DNA of 64,000 bases from Chryseobacterium aahli (lineage in GTDB: Bacteria > Bacteroidota > Bacteroidia > Flavobacteriales > Weeksellaceae). The stretch's first letter is position 1. Every line of letters begins with the position of its first letter. Below are positions 53,361-60,917 of the stretch, piece after piece. The stretch is from the NCBI RefSeq assembly GCF_022699665.1, contig NZ_JALDNB010000006.1, forward strand, positions 50,070 to 114,069. The letters are read 5' to 3'. The notes under the pieces were generated by a model. That model saw only the letters and a program-made list of their open reading frames with translations, was not told where the DNA came from and searched no databases. A program made the translations under genes and the position numbers.

Positions 53361-55115
53361 ATGAAGAGTTTCTTTAAAAATGTATTGGCAAATATAGTAG
53401 CAATTATGATACTATGTGCTGTGTTTTTCTTCTTTTTTATCGTCATGATTGCATTTGGATCGATGAGTGGCGAGCAATCTGTGAGTGTGAAAAAGAATTC
53501 TGTTTTAACAATTAATCTTAAAACAGATATCATCGACAGTCCTACAGAAGAGCAGCAAAGTATTTTCAATATGAACAAAAAAAATACAAGTATACTTATA
53601 TATGATGCGTTGGAAGCAGTAAGAAAAGCTAAAAATGATGATAATATTAAAGGTATTAGTATAGAGGTTGATAATTTGAATGCAGGAATTACACAGATCG
53701 ATGATTTGAGAGCTGCTATTCAGGATTTTAAAAAGAGTGGAAAATTTGTATATGCTTATGGTAATACAGTTTCGCAGTCTTCTTATTATTTAGGATCAGT
53801 TGCTGACCAATATTATTTGAATCCGTCTGGTGGAATTGAGCTTAAAGGTCTTGCTACTGAAGTAACATTCTTTAAAGATTTTGCTGAAAAATATGGAATC
53901 GGAATTGAAGTAATCCGTCACGGAAAATTTAAATCCGCAGTTGAACCATTTTTAAGAAATGATATTTCTCCCGAAAATAAAGAACAACTAAGCACACTTC
54001 TTAATGATATTTGGGATAATACTTCTTCCAAAATTGCAGCTTCAAGAAAAATGGATGTAAGCCAATTCAAAACTGTTGTCGATAGTTTATACGGAATGAT
54101 TCCTGACTTAAGCTTGCAGCATAAATTAACAGACAAACTCATTCAAAAGGCTGAGTATGATGAAATCATTAAAACAAAATTAAGCTTAAAAGGAGATGAT
54201 AAATTAAATAAGATCTCTTTAACAAAATATATCGATTCTTACTCTGATAAAGATAAATCAGGAGAAAAAATTGCAGTATTATACGCATCGGGTTCTATCA
54301 ATAATGGTGATGAATACAGTGATATTTATTCTGAAAAATATATTAAATATATTAAAGAACTTCAGGATGATGACAAAATCAAAGCTGTTGTTTTGAGAAT
54401 TAATTCTCCAGGAGGAAGTGCAAATGCTTCAGACGAAATTTTATTTGAACTTCAACAATTAAAAAAGAAAAAGCCACTGATTGTGTCTTTCGGAGACTAT
54501 GCGGCTTCGGGCGGATATTATATTGCAATGGCAGCTGATAAAATCTATTCAGAACCCAATACGCTTACAGGATCAATCGGGGTGTTTGGAGTGATGCCTT
54601 ACTTTAAAGATTTGGCCAACAGAAACGGTGTGCGTTCTGATATTGTTGCGACCAATGCCAATTCTGCATATTATTCTTCATTAAACGGATTGACGCCTTA
54701 CGGAGTAAACCTGATGACCAGAAGTGTAGAAGGAACTTACAAGAGATTTGTGCATTTTGTAACTCAAAACAGAAAAAAAACTTTTGAAGATATCGATGCA
54801 GTAGGAGGTGGTAGAGTGTGGAGTGGTACTCGTGCAAAGCAAATAGGATTAGTAGATGAATTAGGAAGTCTGGAAGATGCTGTAAAATTTGCAGCACAAA
54901 AAGCAAATTTGAAATCATACAACGTTTCTTCTTATCCTAAAAGGATGACCGCATTTGAGCAGATATTTTCAGATTTAAATGAAGATGACATTTCTGCAAG
55001 AGTGATTAAAAATAAAATTGGTAAAGCAAACTATGAAATTTTAGAGCAGATTACAGATAAGAAACTGAAGTCTGAGGTAAAAATGGAAATGCCTTATCAG
55101 ATTAAAATAGACTAA
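53361..55115 (+). CDS. sppA: Signal peptide peptidase SppA, 67-kDa type
   Basis: 584 residues. An N-terminal membrane helix (ANIVAIMILCAVFFFFFIVMIAFG) anchors it in the inner membrane. Two tandem peptidase S49 domains follow. The general base Lys is in EVIRHGKFKSAVEPF in the first half, and the nucleophile Ser in FGDYAASGGYYIAMAADKIY in the second, as in the long E. coli type. It degrades cleaved signal peptides and membrane fragments. Confidence 0.94.
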   Translation: MKSFFKNVLANIVAIMILCAVFFFFFIVMIAFGSMSGEQSVSVKKNSVLTINLKTDIIDSPTEEQQSIFNMNKKNTSILIYDALEAVRKAKNDDNIKGISIEVDNLNAGITQIDDLRAAIQDFKKSGKFVYAYGNTVSQSSYYLGSVADQYYLNPSGGIELKGLATEVTFFKDFAEKYGIGIEVIRHGKFKSAVEPFLRNDISPENKEQLSTLLNDIWDNTSSKIAASRKMDVSQFKTVVDSLYGMIPDLSLQHKLTDKLIQKAEYDEIIKTKLSLKGDDKLNKISLTKYIDSYSDKDKSGEKIAVLYASGSINNGDEYSDIYSEKYIKYIKELQDDDKIKAVVLRINSPGGSANASDEILFELQQLKKKKPLIVSFGDYAASGGYYIAMAADKIYSEPNTLTGSIGVFGVMPYFKDLANRNGVRSDIVATNANSAYYSSLNGLTPYGVNLMTRSVEGTYKRFVHFVTQNRKKTFEDIDAVGGGRVWSGTRAKQIGLVDELGSLEDAVKFAAQKANLKSYNVSSYPKRMTAFEQIFSDLNEDDISARVIKNKIGKANYEILEQITDKKLKSEVKMEMPYQIKID

Positions 55116-55129
55116 ATTATATTGTTCAT

Positions 55130-55168
55130 AAAAAACCCCGATTTGAAAATTTCAAATCGGGGTTTTTG
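55130..55168. terminator. Terminator between sppA and the GlsB-like gene
   Basis: AAAACCCCGATTTGAAA and TTTCAAATCGGGGTTTT form a perfect 17-bp stem with T runs on both sides. Bidirectional. Confidence 0.88.
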
Positions 55169-55186
55169 TTTTTTCTAATGAAAGTT

Positions 55187-55444
55187 TTATTTCTTAGTAG
55201 CCATTCCGTAAAGCCAAAGAACAAGGATTGCACCACCAATAGCTAATGCCCAGCTTCTGAAATCCCAAAAAGTTCCAATGTCTCCCCAATGTAAAATATA
55301 AACGCCGATAAGGCCTCCAACGAATGCACCTACGATACCTAAAATAATCGTAATTAGCCATCCGCCACCTTGTTTTCCTGGCATAATCAATTTAGCAAGT
55401 GCTCCTGCTATCAGACCGAAAATAATCCATGTAATGAATCCCAT
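55187..55444 (-). CDS. GlsB/YeaQ/YmgE family stress response membrane protein
   Basis: 85 residues with three hydrophobic segments. The start GFITWIIFGLIAGALAKLIMPGKQGGGWLITIILGIVGAFVGG is diagnostic for the family (formerly transglycosylase-associated). It has an extra hydrophobic C-terminal helix. A role in envelope stress is inferred from family members. Confidence 0.9.
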   Translation of the reverse strand: MGFITWIIFGLIAGALAKLIMPGKQGGGWLITIILGIVGAFVGGLIGVYILHWGDIGTFWDFRSWALAIGGAILVLWLYGMATKK

Positions 55445-55499
55445 AGTTTTAATTTTTTTTAATGTTAGTAAGTGTGTTTATTATTCAAAAGATATTAAA

Positions 55500-56453
55500 T
55501 TATCTCTTCTTGAAAAATGAATCTACAAACTCTGTACCATTAAATAATTGAAGGTCCTGCATTTTTTCGCCAACACCAATGTATTTCACAGGAATCTGAA
55601 ACTGATCAGAAATTCCGATTACTACACCTCCTTTTGCCGTTCCGTCTAATTTTGTTACAGCTAAAGCATTTACTTCAGTTGCAGCAGTAAACTGTTTTGC
55701 CTGCTCAAAGGCGTTCTGACCTGTAGAACCATCTAATACTAATAAAATCTCGTGTGGAGCGTCAGGAATTACTTTCTGCATTACTCTTTTGATTTTAGAA
55801 AGCTCATTCATCAAATTGATTTTATTGTGAAGTCTTCCTGCGGTATCAATGATTACCACGTCTGCATCTTGAGCAACTGCACTTTGTACAGTATCGAAAG
55901 CAACAGACGCCGGGTCTGAACCCATTTCCTGCTTTACAATTGTTACTCCGGCTCTTTCGCTCCAAATCGTAAGCTGATCTACGGCCGCAGCACGGAAGGT
56001 GTCTCCTGCACCTAAAATTACTTTTTTCCCGTCAGCTTTAAACTGATGGGCTAATTTTCCGATTGTTGTGGTTTTTCCTACACCATTTACCCCGACAACC
56101 ATGATGACGTAAGGTTTTTTTGAAGTGTCGATATTTCCGGTATTTGCCTGTGGATTTTCTAGAAGCAATCCTGAGATTTCCTCACGGAGAATACGATCCA
56201 ATTCGCTTGTATTGACGTATTTGTCTCTTGCAATACGTTCTTCTATTCTCTGGATGATTTTGATGGTGGTAGACGCGCCTACATCGGAAGCGATAAGTAT
56301 TTCTTCAAGATCATCAAGCACCTCGTCATCTACTTTGCTTTTGCCGACTACGGCTTTAGTCATTTTTTCAAAGAATCCCTGATTAGATTTTTCCAAACCT
56401 TTATCTAAAGTTTCTTTTTCTTCTTTTTTAAAAATATTTTTAAACCAACTCAT
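55500..56453 (-). CDS. ftsY: Signal recognition particle receptor FtsY
   Basis: 317 residues. The N domain starts after a short basic/acidic region, and the G domain has IMVVGVNGVGKTTTIGKLAHQ (P-loop), GAGDTFRAAAVDQL, VVIIDTAGRLH and TKLDGTAKGG. FtsY receives SRP-ribosome complexes at the membrane. The usual acidic A domain is almost absent. It lies downstream of the rpmB-rpmG-DUF4295 group, but a terminator and a -7 box in the gap give it its own unit. Confidence 0.96.
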   Translation of the reverse strand: MSWFKNIFKKEEKETLDKGLEKSNQGFFEKMTKAVVGKSKVDDEVLDDLEEILIASDVGASTTIKIIQRIEERIARDKYVNTSELDRILREEISGLLLENPQANTGNIDTSKKPYVIMVVGVNGVGKTTTIGKLAHQFKADGKKVILGAGDTFRAAAVDQLTIWSERAGVTIVKQEMGSDPASVAFDTVQSAVAQDADVVIIDTAGRLHNKINLMNELSKIKRVMQKVIPDAPHEILLVLDGSTGQNAFEQAKQFTAATEVNALAVTKLDGTAKGGVVIGISDQFQIPVKYIGVGEKMQDLQLFNGTEFVDSFFKKR

Positions 56454-56496
56454 CTTAGAATTTTGATTTTTATAAGCTTACTTTGTCTTGTACACA

Positions 56497-56504
56497 CAAA
56501 GATA
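56497..56504 (-). promoter_or_regulatory. -7 box of the ftsY promoter
   Basis: TATCTTTG on the minus strand, right after the terminator hairpin and 43 bases before the ftsY start. No TTG is found at the ideal distance, so only the -7 element is supported. Confidence 0.5.
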
Positions 56505-56505
56505 A

Positions 56506-56534
56506 CAAAAAAACTACCCAAAATATGAGTAGTT
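56506..56534 (-). terminator. Terminator of the rpmB-rpmG-DUF4295 unit
   Basis: On the minus strand AAACTAC and GTAGTTT form a stem and eight T residues follow. It lies 26 bases after the DUF4295 stop codon. Confidence 0.7.
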
Positions 56535-56559
56535 TCTGTATTGTAAATAAAGTAACTGA

Positions 56560-56712
56560 TTATTTTTTCAAATAAGCGTCAACTTCGTCTGCATTCATTA
56601 CTTTTTCTTCGAAAACGTAAGCTTCTGATTTAGAAGACTTCACCATTTTCACAACTTTAGTCATTTTTTTTGACTGTCCGCTTTGTAGGGTTGCTACTAC
56701 TTTCTTTGCCAT
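56560..56712 (-). CDS. DUF4295 family small basic protein
   Basis: 50 residues (MAKKVVATLQSGQSKKMTKV... ending EVDAYLKK). It is Lys-rich with a helical acidic end. DUF4295 proteins are encoded between rpmG and ftsY throughout Bacteroidota. The context and charge suggest a ribosome-associated protein, but this is inference. The start is fixed by the conserved MAKK, 19 bases after the rpmG stop. Confidence 0.88.
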   Translation of the reverse strand: MAKKVVATLQSGQSKKMTKVVKMVKSSKSEAYVFEEKVMNADEVDAYLKK

Positions 56713-56731
56713 GGTAAATTATATTTATAAA

Positions 56732-56914
56732 TTACTTGATTTCTTTGTGAAGGGTAGATCTCTTAAGAACCGGATTGTATTTTTTCAATTCCAATCTTTC
56801 TGTAGTGTTCTTTTTATTTTTTGTAGAAATGTATCTAGACATTCCTGGCATACCACTTTCTTTGTGCTCTGTACATTCAAGAATTACTTGAACTCTATTT
56901 CCTTTTTTTGCCAT
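56732..56914 (-). CDS. rpmG: 50S ribosomal protein L33
   Basis: 60 residues. [21 protein letters not shown] and [21 protein letters not shown] with [12 protein letters not shown] are typical L33. Only one of the four zinc cysteines is present, so this is the cysteine-free (C-minus) type. It follows rpmB after three bases. Confidence 0.95.
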   Translation of the reverse strand: MAKKGNRVQVILECTEHKESGMPGMSRYISTKNKKNTTERLELKKYNPVLKRSTLHKEIK

Positions 56915-56917
56915 GAT

Positions 56918-57160
56918 TTAGTTCTTTTTAATCAATCCTTCTCTGATGCCTCTTTCGATAGCTTCTTCGATTCCAATCTTGTTAATGATTCTCAATCCAT
57001 GAGCTGAAACTTTTAGCGTAACGTGCTTGTCTTGCTCTGGAAGGTAAAATTTCTTTTCCAATAAGTTAATTTCAAAACGACGCTTCGTTTTGTTATTAGC
57101 GTGGGAAACGTTGTTACCAACCATTGCACGCTTTCCTGTTATCTGGCAAATTCTTGACAT
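56918..57160 (-). CDS. rpmB: 50S ribosomal protein L28
   Basis: 80 residues. [33 protein letters not shown] is the conserved start, and [26 protein letters not shown] the core. It is the first gene of the small ribosomal unit that continues with rpmG and the DUF4295 gene. Confidence 0.96.
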   Translation of the reverse strand: MSRICQITGKRAMVGNNVSHANNKTKRRFEINLLEKKFYLPEQDKHVTLKVSAHGLRIINKIGIEEAIERGIREGLIKKN

Positions 57161-57410
57161 ATCTCGATGTTCTTATTTGTATAATATTTGAGGTTGCAAA
57201 ATAACGAATAATTTTTTAGACAGACAAGTTTTATGCAAAACTTTTATAATAAATATTTGTCTTTTATTTTTATTTTGAGCCAAATTAAATTTAATAATTC
57301 CTTGACAGAGCACTTTTAACGCATTTCAAAAATAAATTGATGTGAGAATTAGGTGTTATAATTCTTATTTAAAGAGATGCAAAAATAAAGCTTTAATTAT
57401 ATTAAATGAA

Positions 57411-57653
57411 AACCCGTTGTGTATTTTGGATTATTGTTTTTCGAAAATAAGTGAAATGGCTTTGTTTAGCCTGATGTCAGTGTTTTTTTTACAATTCTTT
57501 GTATAACCTTGCGTTTTTTTATCGCTAGGAAAGACAATTTTTTTATAATAAATCTTATTTTTTAAGATAAACAATGGCGTTTCACTTAGTAAAGAAATAC
57601 AAAGACTTTAATTATCAGTCACTTGACGGTATCTGCAAAATGCACAACGGGTT
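57411..57653. mobile_element. MITE-like non-autonomous element, 243 bp
   Basis: The ends are inverted: AACCCGTTGTGTATTTTGGA at 57411-57430 and, read on the other strand, AACCCGTTGTGCATTTTGCA from 57653 to 57634, 18 of 20 identical. Each side is flanked by AAATGAA (57404-57410 and 57654-57660), a 7-bp target duplication. A second, inner inverted repeat joins TAAGTGAAA near 57446 with TTTCACTTA near 57580, so the whole element can fold back. It encodes no transposase. A 52-codon plus-strand frame from about 57573 crosses its right end and is not convincing. The rest of the 543-base gap between rpmB and the IS1-like element shows nothing else. Confidence 0.75.
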
Positions 57654-57703
57654 AAATGAAATTCTTATTCTAGTCTTTGGAGAGATTTTTTTCATAATTA
57701 AAG

Positions 57704-58021
57704 CTATGACCAGAAATATATTTTCAAAATAGCATTAAGCATCAAAACATTTTTACTAAAGCAGATTGTCTTTCTGTTCAGTCTTTTTAAATGAGTTCTG
57801 ATACTCAGGTTTTTTCTTTCAATAGAATTGGTTCCAAATCTTTTGGTCTGATGAATTTCTTTTGGAATTAAATATTGGTAGTTTCTAAGCTTATCAGTAT
57901 AAATTTTTTCAGGATTAGAATTAAGCAGCGTGGTTATTACAGCCTTTAAGGTTTTGTTTGTCCTTTTACCTATGTAAAAGCCAGCCAATATTTTACTTTT
58001 TTTATCAATAGCATAAACCAA
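57704..58021 (-). CDS. IS1-family transposase, second frame (InsB-like)
   Basis: 105 residues from a TTG, although translation probably starts in the first frame. VYAIDKKSKILAGFYIGKRT and IYTDKLRNYQYLIP hold the second Asp, and RFGTNSIERKNLSIRTHLKRLNRKTICFSK the catalytic Glu (SIERKN), as in IS1. The correct joined sequence would read RKNQTWLVYAIDKK, which needs a +1 shift (or loss of one A) in the A7 run. It may be programmed slippage or an inactivating mutation. Confidence 0.75.
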   Translation of the reverse strand: MVYAIDKKSKILAGFYIGKRTNKTLKAVITTLLNSNPEKIYTDKLRNYQYLIPKEIHQTKRFGTNSIERKNLSIRTHLKRLNRKTICFSKNVLMLNAILKIYFWS

Positions 58022-58397
58022 CCAGGTTTGATTTTTTTCTGATGAAAAATCTCATTTCATCGAGCTCATAAGATTGATAAAATGAAATTTTAGGTTGACT
58101 TATATCGTCTGCAATCTTAATAATTCTTCTAAGTAAAGTTGTGGTAGAAATGTTTAAAACTCTGGCTGTACTTCTGATTCCCATTCCTTCATTTGTCAGT
58201 TGAATTATTTGTGAATTAATATTCTTTTTATAGGCTTTATAACTGTAAAACTCTATAAATCTTTTATTGCAGCTTTTACAGATGTACTGTTGTTTTTTAG
58301 TTTTTGTAGTTCCGTTTTTAATAATTTTTTTTGAATAACAGTTTTTGCAAATTCCTGTATCACTAACTCTGATACACGAGGAATGATCTTCAATCAT
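58005..58397 (-). CDS. IS1-family transposase, first frame (InsA-like)
   Basis: 130 residues. A zinc ribbon is present as CKNCYSKKIIKNG and YICKSCNKRF, followed by the HTH GMGIRSTARVLNISTTTLLRRI. The end SYELDEMRFFIRKKSN carries the first Asp of the DDE triad. Continuing in this frame gives a short unrelated tail (LVGLCY). The frame shift to the second half occurs at a run of seven A residues (58038-58032 on the minus strand). Confidence 0.78.
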   Translation of the reverse strand: MIEDHSSCIRVSDTGICKNCYSKKIIKNGTTKTKKQQYICKSCNKRFIEFYSYKAYKKNINSQIIQLTNEGMGIRSTARVLNISTTTLLRRIIKIADDISQPKISFYQSYELDEMRFFIRKKSNLVGLCY

Positions 58398-58426
58398 TTA
58401 GATTTATTTTTATCGCCAAAAATAAA

Positions 58427-58457
58427 CAAGAGTAGGGAATGCCTACTCTTGTTTTGA
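58427..58457 (-). terminator. Terminator at the end of the Rhs array
   Basis: ACAAGAGTAGG and CCTACTCTTGT form a perfect stem around GAATG. On the minus strand T-rich sequence follows. It lies between the last Rhs core fragment and the IS1-like element. Confidence 0.75.
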
Positions 58458-58531
58458 GTGTTTTGTTTTTGATGGATATTGAAAATCAGTGAGTTGTATT
58501 TTTGAAAATGCTCATCACTAACTCTGGAACA

Positions 58532-58873
58532 TTACCCGAAAGGATAGTAGGTATTGTTGGCAACAATCTCTCCCGGAATAAAATATTCAATACAATTTCC
58601 ATCATAGCATTCCCTGATTCTCTCATCTCTGTCTTTGATGCTTCCGTCATGGTCTGAATCTGCATAGCTGATACGCACATTTCCCAAATGATCAACATAA
58701 TTGTATACATATAAATTAAGAAGAGCATCGTAATATCCCTCAGATGTCGGAATAATTCTTAATTTCATCCCGGTAGTCGTCGTATTACCGGTCTCATCTT
58801 CCCACCAATTGGTATATTTATACTGAAAACCGTCCAGATAATTGGTTTCTACAGTTCCAAAGAGCTTCTTCAT
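58532..58873 (-). pseudogene. Rhs core fragment, truncated at both ends
   Basis: 113 codons. NYLDGFQYKYTNWWEDE, then DALLNLYVYNYVDHLGNVRISYAD and IVANNTYYPFG match the conserved Rhs-associated core, but the frame stops right after YYPFG, where complete copies go on with MLFDH. The first ATG is directly preceded by an in-frame stop. It has no toxin tip and lies 11 bases after the preceding immunity candidate. Nucleotides 58559-58743 match 61831-62015 with only two differences seen. Confidence 0.75.
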
Positions 58874-58883
58874 TTAGGATTGC

Positions 58884-59315
58884 TCAGTCATTTTGATAGC
58901 ACACACCTCGAATATAAGGCGTAATATATATATTCCAGATAATACCAGAATCTCTTTCGAAACGAACAGGTTCCCTTCCATATCTCATTACACCACCATA
59001 ATCCAAATAATTTACTTTAGGGCGAATTCCTTTTAACTTAAGTGAATAAAATTTATTTTTTATAAGAGGTTCACAAGGTTTTAATATTTCTTTTTTAGTA
59101 GCAATTTTAAAAATTGAATCATTTTTCTTAACATAAAAGATATTGTTATACTTGTATGTGGAGGTATCAATCCTGATTAATTGATATTGTGCTAGTGATA
59201 TTGTGTCAAAATCTTTTTTTGTATGTATTTTCGGTTCTGTGTATGTGTATCTTTTCTTGAAGATAGAACAACTCACTACAAAAGATAAAAGTATTATAGT
59301 AATTAAATATTTCAT
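58884..59315 (-). CDS. Putative immunity lipoprotein for Rhs tip 3
   Basis: 143 residues from the ATG at 59315 (MKYLITIILLSFVVSC, lipobox VVSC). The upstream in-frame extension overlaps the end of the toxin gene and lacks a signal pattern. The mature protein is Lys/Tyr-rich and unlike the other immunity candidates in the array. The assignment is by position only: it starts 10 bases after the toxin tip gene and is exported, as the others are. It ends 11 bases before the next core fragment. Confidence 0.55.
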   Translation of the reverse strand: MKYLITIILLSFVVSCSIFKKRYTYTEPKIHTKKDFDTISLAQYQLIRIDTSTYKYNNIFYVKKNDSIFKIATKKEILKPCEPLIKNKFYSLKLKGIRPKVNYLDYGGVMRYGREPVRFERDSGIIWNIYITPYIRGVCYQND

Positions 59316-59325
59316 AAATAGTTTT

Positions 59326-60432
59326 TTAAGGATAAGTCCAAAGTATGTCTTTCTTTTTTGTGCCATCATTTATATAAATTTTTCCTTTACCTCCCACTGG
59401 TATATTTTCAGATTCATTACCGTCCTTATCTGTAAAATCAGAATAAGGAGTTCCCGACTGTGGCGAAATAGTTTCTGTTTCATTATGAGCAGCTTCATAT
59501 ATAGAACCTGCTGTTGCAGAACCTCCAGAAGAGATTCCAGATTTTTGAACCATCAGTCCTGCTATGTAAGATTCTAATATTTCGTGTAAAGTCGTAGCAC
59601 CTGGTTTACCAGCATTATCATCCATTTTCTTTAGAGCTTCTGGATTAAGCGATTGGTTTGTTGTAACAGCTTTCTTTCCATCTACTTCTGTTGAGCCTAC
59701 AATAGCATTTTCAAATACTCCTATGTTAGGAGATTTAGATTTAGTAAGTTTATCATCTGTAGCTGCAATTTGTACTTGAATAGAACTGTCTGTTGTCGCA
59801 TCTAAAAGTTTTTGGGATTTAGCACTAAGTGTTTTTCCTTTTACTGCAGTTGCTTTTACTTTTCCGGTTTCATTGTTCATTGTTAACTTCAATTCTCCAC
59901 TTACAGATTTTCGAAGTTCTTTCAAAGTTTCTTGTGATTTATTTCCTTTAATGATTACATCATAAACTCCCCGTCCATCAGGGTCAATAAATTTCATAGG
60001 ATTGTTCACAGCATAATTATAAGTTGACCATCTTCGATACTTCTCCGCCAGCGGATCCACCACACCCCATCGTCCGATATCCGGCATATATTGACGCCAT
60101 CCATAATCGTACATTCCTGTCTCTTGGAGTTCTTTTCCGTTGTACTTATATTTATAAGCATTCGAACTATTTACCTGATTATTGTGATCGAACAACATTC
60201 CGAAAGGATAATAAGTGTTGTTGGCAACTACTTCTCCCGGAATAAAATAATCAAGACAATGACCATCCGAACATTCCCTTATCCTTTCATCCCTGCCTTT
60301 GATGCTTCCATCGCGATTAGAATCTGCATAACTTATTCTCACATTTCCTAGATGATCCGTATAATTATATACATATAAATTAAGAAGGGCATCGTAATAT
60401 CCTTCAGATGTAGGGACAATTCTCAATTTCAT
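59326..60432 (-). CDS. Orphan Rhs C-terminal toxin module 3
   Basis: 368 residues from the ATG at 60432. The N-terminal 150 or so residues are Rhs core (LYVYNYTDHLGNVRISYAD, VANNTYYPFGMLFDH, YKYKYNGKELQETGMYDYG, PDIGRWGVVDPLAEKYRR and FIDPDGRG). The tip follows. Its first part (KSQKLLDATTDSSIQVQIAA..., GATTLHEILESYIAGLMVQKSG) is shared almost identically with module 1 and contains H-E-x-x-E, as in some zincin-like toxins. The last 45 residues (SPQSGTPYSDFTDKDGNESE... WTYP) are unique. The module lacks an Rhs shell and signal, so it cannot act as a complete toxin by itself. Confidence 0.72.
   Translation of the reverse strand: MKLRIVPTSEGYYDALLNLYVYNYTDHLGNVRISYADSNRDGSIKGRDERIRECSDGHCLDYFIPGEVVANNTYYPFGMLFDHNNQVNSSNAYKYKYNGKELQETGMYDYGWRQYMPDIGRWGVVDPLAEKYRRWSTYNYAVNNPMKFIDPDGRGVYDVIIKGNKSQETLKELRKSVSGELKLTMNNETGKVKATAVKGKTLSAKSQKLLDATTDSSIQVQIAATDDKLTKSKSPNIGVFENAIVGSTEVDGKKAVTTNQSLNPEALKKMDDNAGKPGATTLHEILESYIAGLMVQKSGISSGGSATAGSIYEAAHNETETISPQSGTPYSDFTDKDGNESENIPVGGKGKIYINDGTKKKDILWTYP
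59621..59898. repeat. Direct repeat of the Rhs tip segment (copy 1)
   Basis: 278 bases matching 63723-64000 with a single difference seen, offset 4102 bases. The similarity falls off towards the ends of the toxin genes. The other copy reaches the window edge, so its full length is unknown. Confidence 0.88.
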
Positions 60433-60455
60433 TCCGTCATTCGCATATTATCTGC

Positions 60456-60917
60456 CTATTCAAATTTCATTGAGAAAGTAGATTTAATAGTCACATAATA
60501 CTCTTTATCTTTAGCAATCTTTGAAAATTTTCTTCTATTTTCTTTTTTGCTTAAACTATATATATTAATAATAATGTACTCTTGTTTTAAATATACTTTT
60601 GGAAGGTTTAATTTGTAATTGGCTTTAATAAAGTAACTTTTATTTTTGCTCAAGATTGAATTAGTTATATCAATATTAACATTTTCCTCTTTATTATTCA
60701 AAATCTGATCATATTCCGAATAACTCAAATTTAAATTACCAACACTATACTTTGCAATAATTGGTTTTAAAGTATTAATCTTAAATTCTTCAACTGATAT
60801 ACATATTTCGTTATCAATTATAACAATCATATTAATTCTTTTATCTTGAGACATTACCATATTAGGTAGAAATATTATTATTAATAATAATATTCTTAGT
60901 TTTATTTTATTCTGCAT
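60456..60917 (-). CDS. Putative immunity protein for Rhs tip 2
   Basis: 153 residues with signal peptide MQNKIKLRILLLIIIFLPNMVMSQ, so it is exported to the periplasm. INMIVIIDNEICISVEEFKIN, VGNLNLSYSEYDQIL and YKLNLPKVYLKQEYIIINIYSL align with the immunity candidate of module 1 (IIILVDGEVVKYSYIKINM, GNLELKESDYEIL and FKLSWLDQPYVILYVY). Its start overlaps the end of the toxin gene by 11 bases, indicating coupled expression. The related toxin tips of modules 1 and 2 support the pairing. Confidence 0.65.
   Translation of the reverse strand: MQNKIKLRILLLIIIFLPNMVMSQDKRINMIVIIDNEICISVEEFKINTLKPIIAKYSVGNLNLSYSEYDQILNNKEENVNIDITNSILSKNKSYFIKANYKLNLPKVYLKQEYIIINIYSLSKKENRRKFSKIAKDKEYYVTIKSTFSMKFE

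Larger units (their letters stand above)
57704..58397 (-). mobile_element. IS1-family insertion sequence (ends not resolved)
   Basis: Two overlapping frames encode the two halves of an IS1 transposase. The outer ends lie a few tens of bases beyond the coding region. A weak shared TTTGG-N-GA is seen near 57677 and 58413, but clear inverted repeats or a target duplication could not be established. The element lies just beyond the terminator of the Rhs array, at the boundary between it and core genes. Confidence 0.7.

Noticed and set aside
57573..57731. 52-codon plus-strand frame (MAFHLVKKYKDFNYQ...) crossing the right end of the MITE-like element
   Set aside because: It runs across the inverted end and the target duplication into the IS1-like region, has no recognisable domain and no promoter.
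58486..58728. 80-codon frame over the Rhs core fragment, also seen as a similar frame at 61644-62000
   Set aside because: Both are the same out-of-frame reading of the Rhs core. The core frame itself has the conserved protein motifs, so these are shadows.
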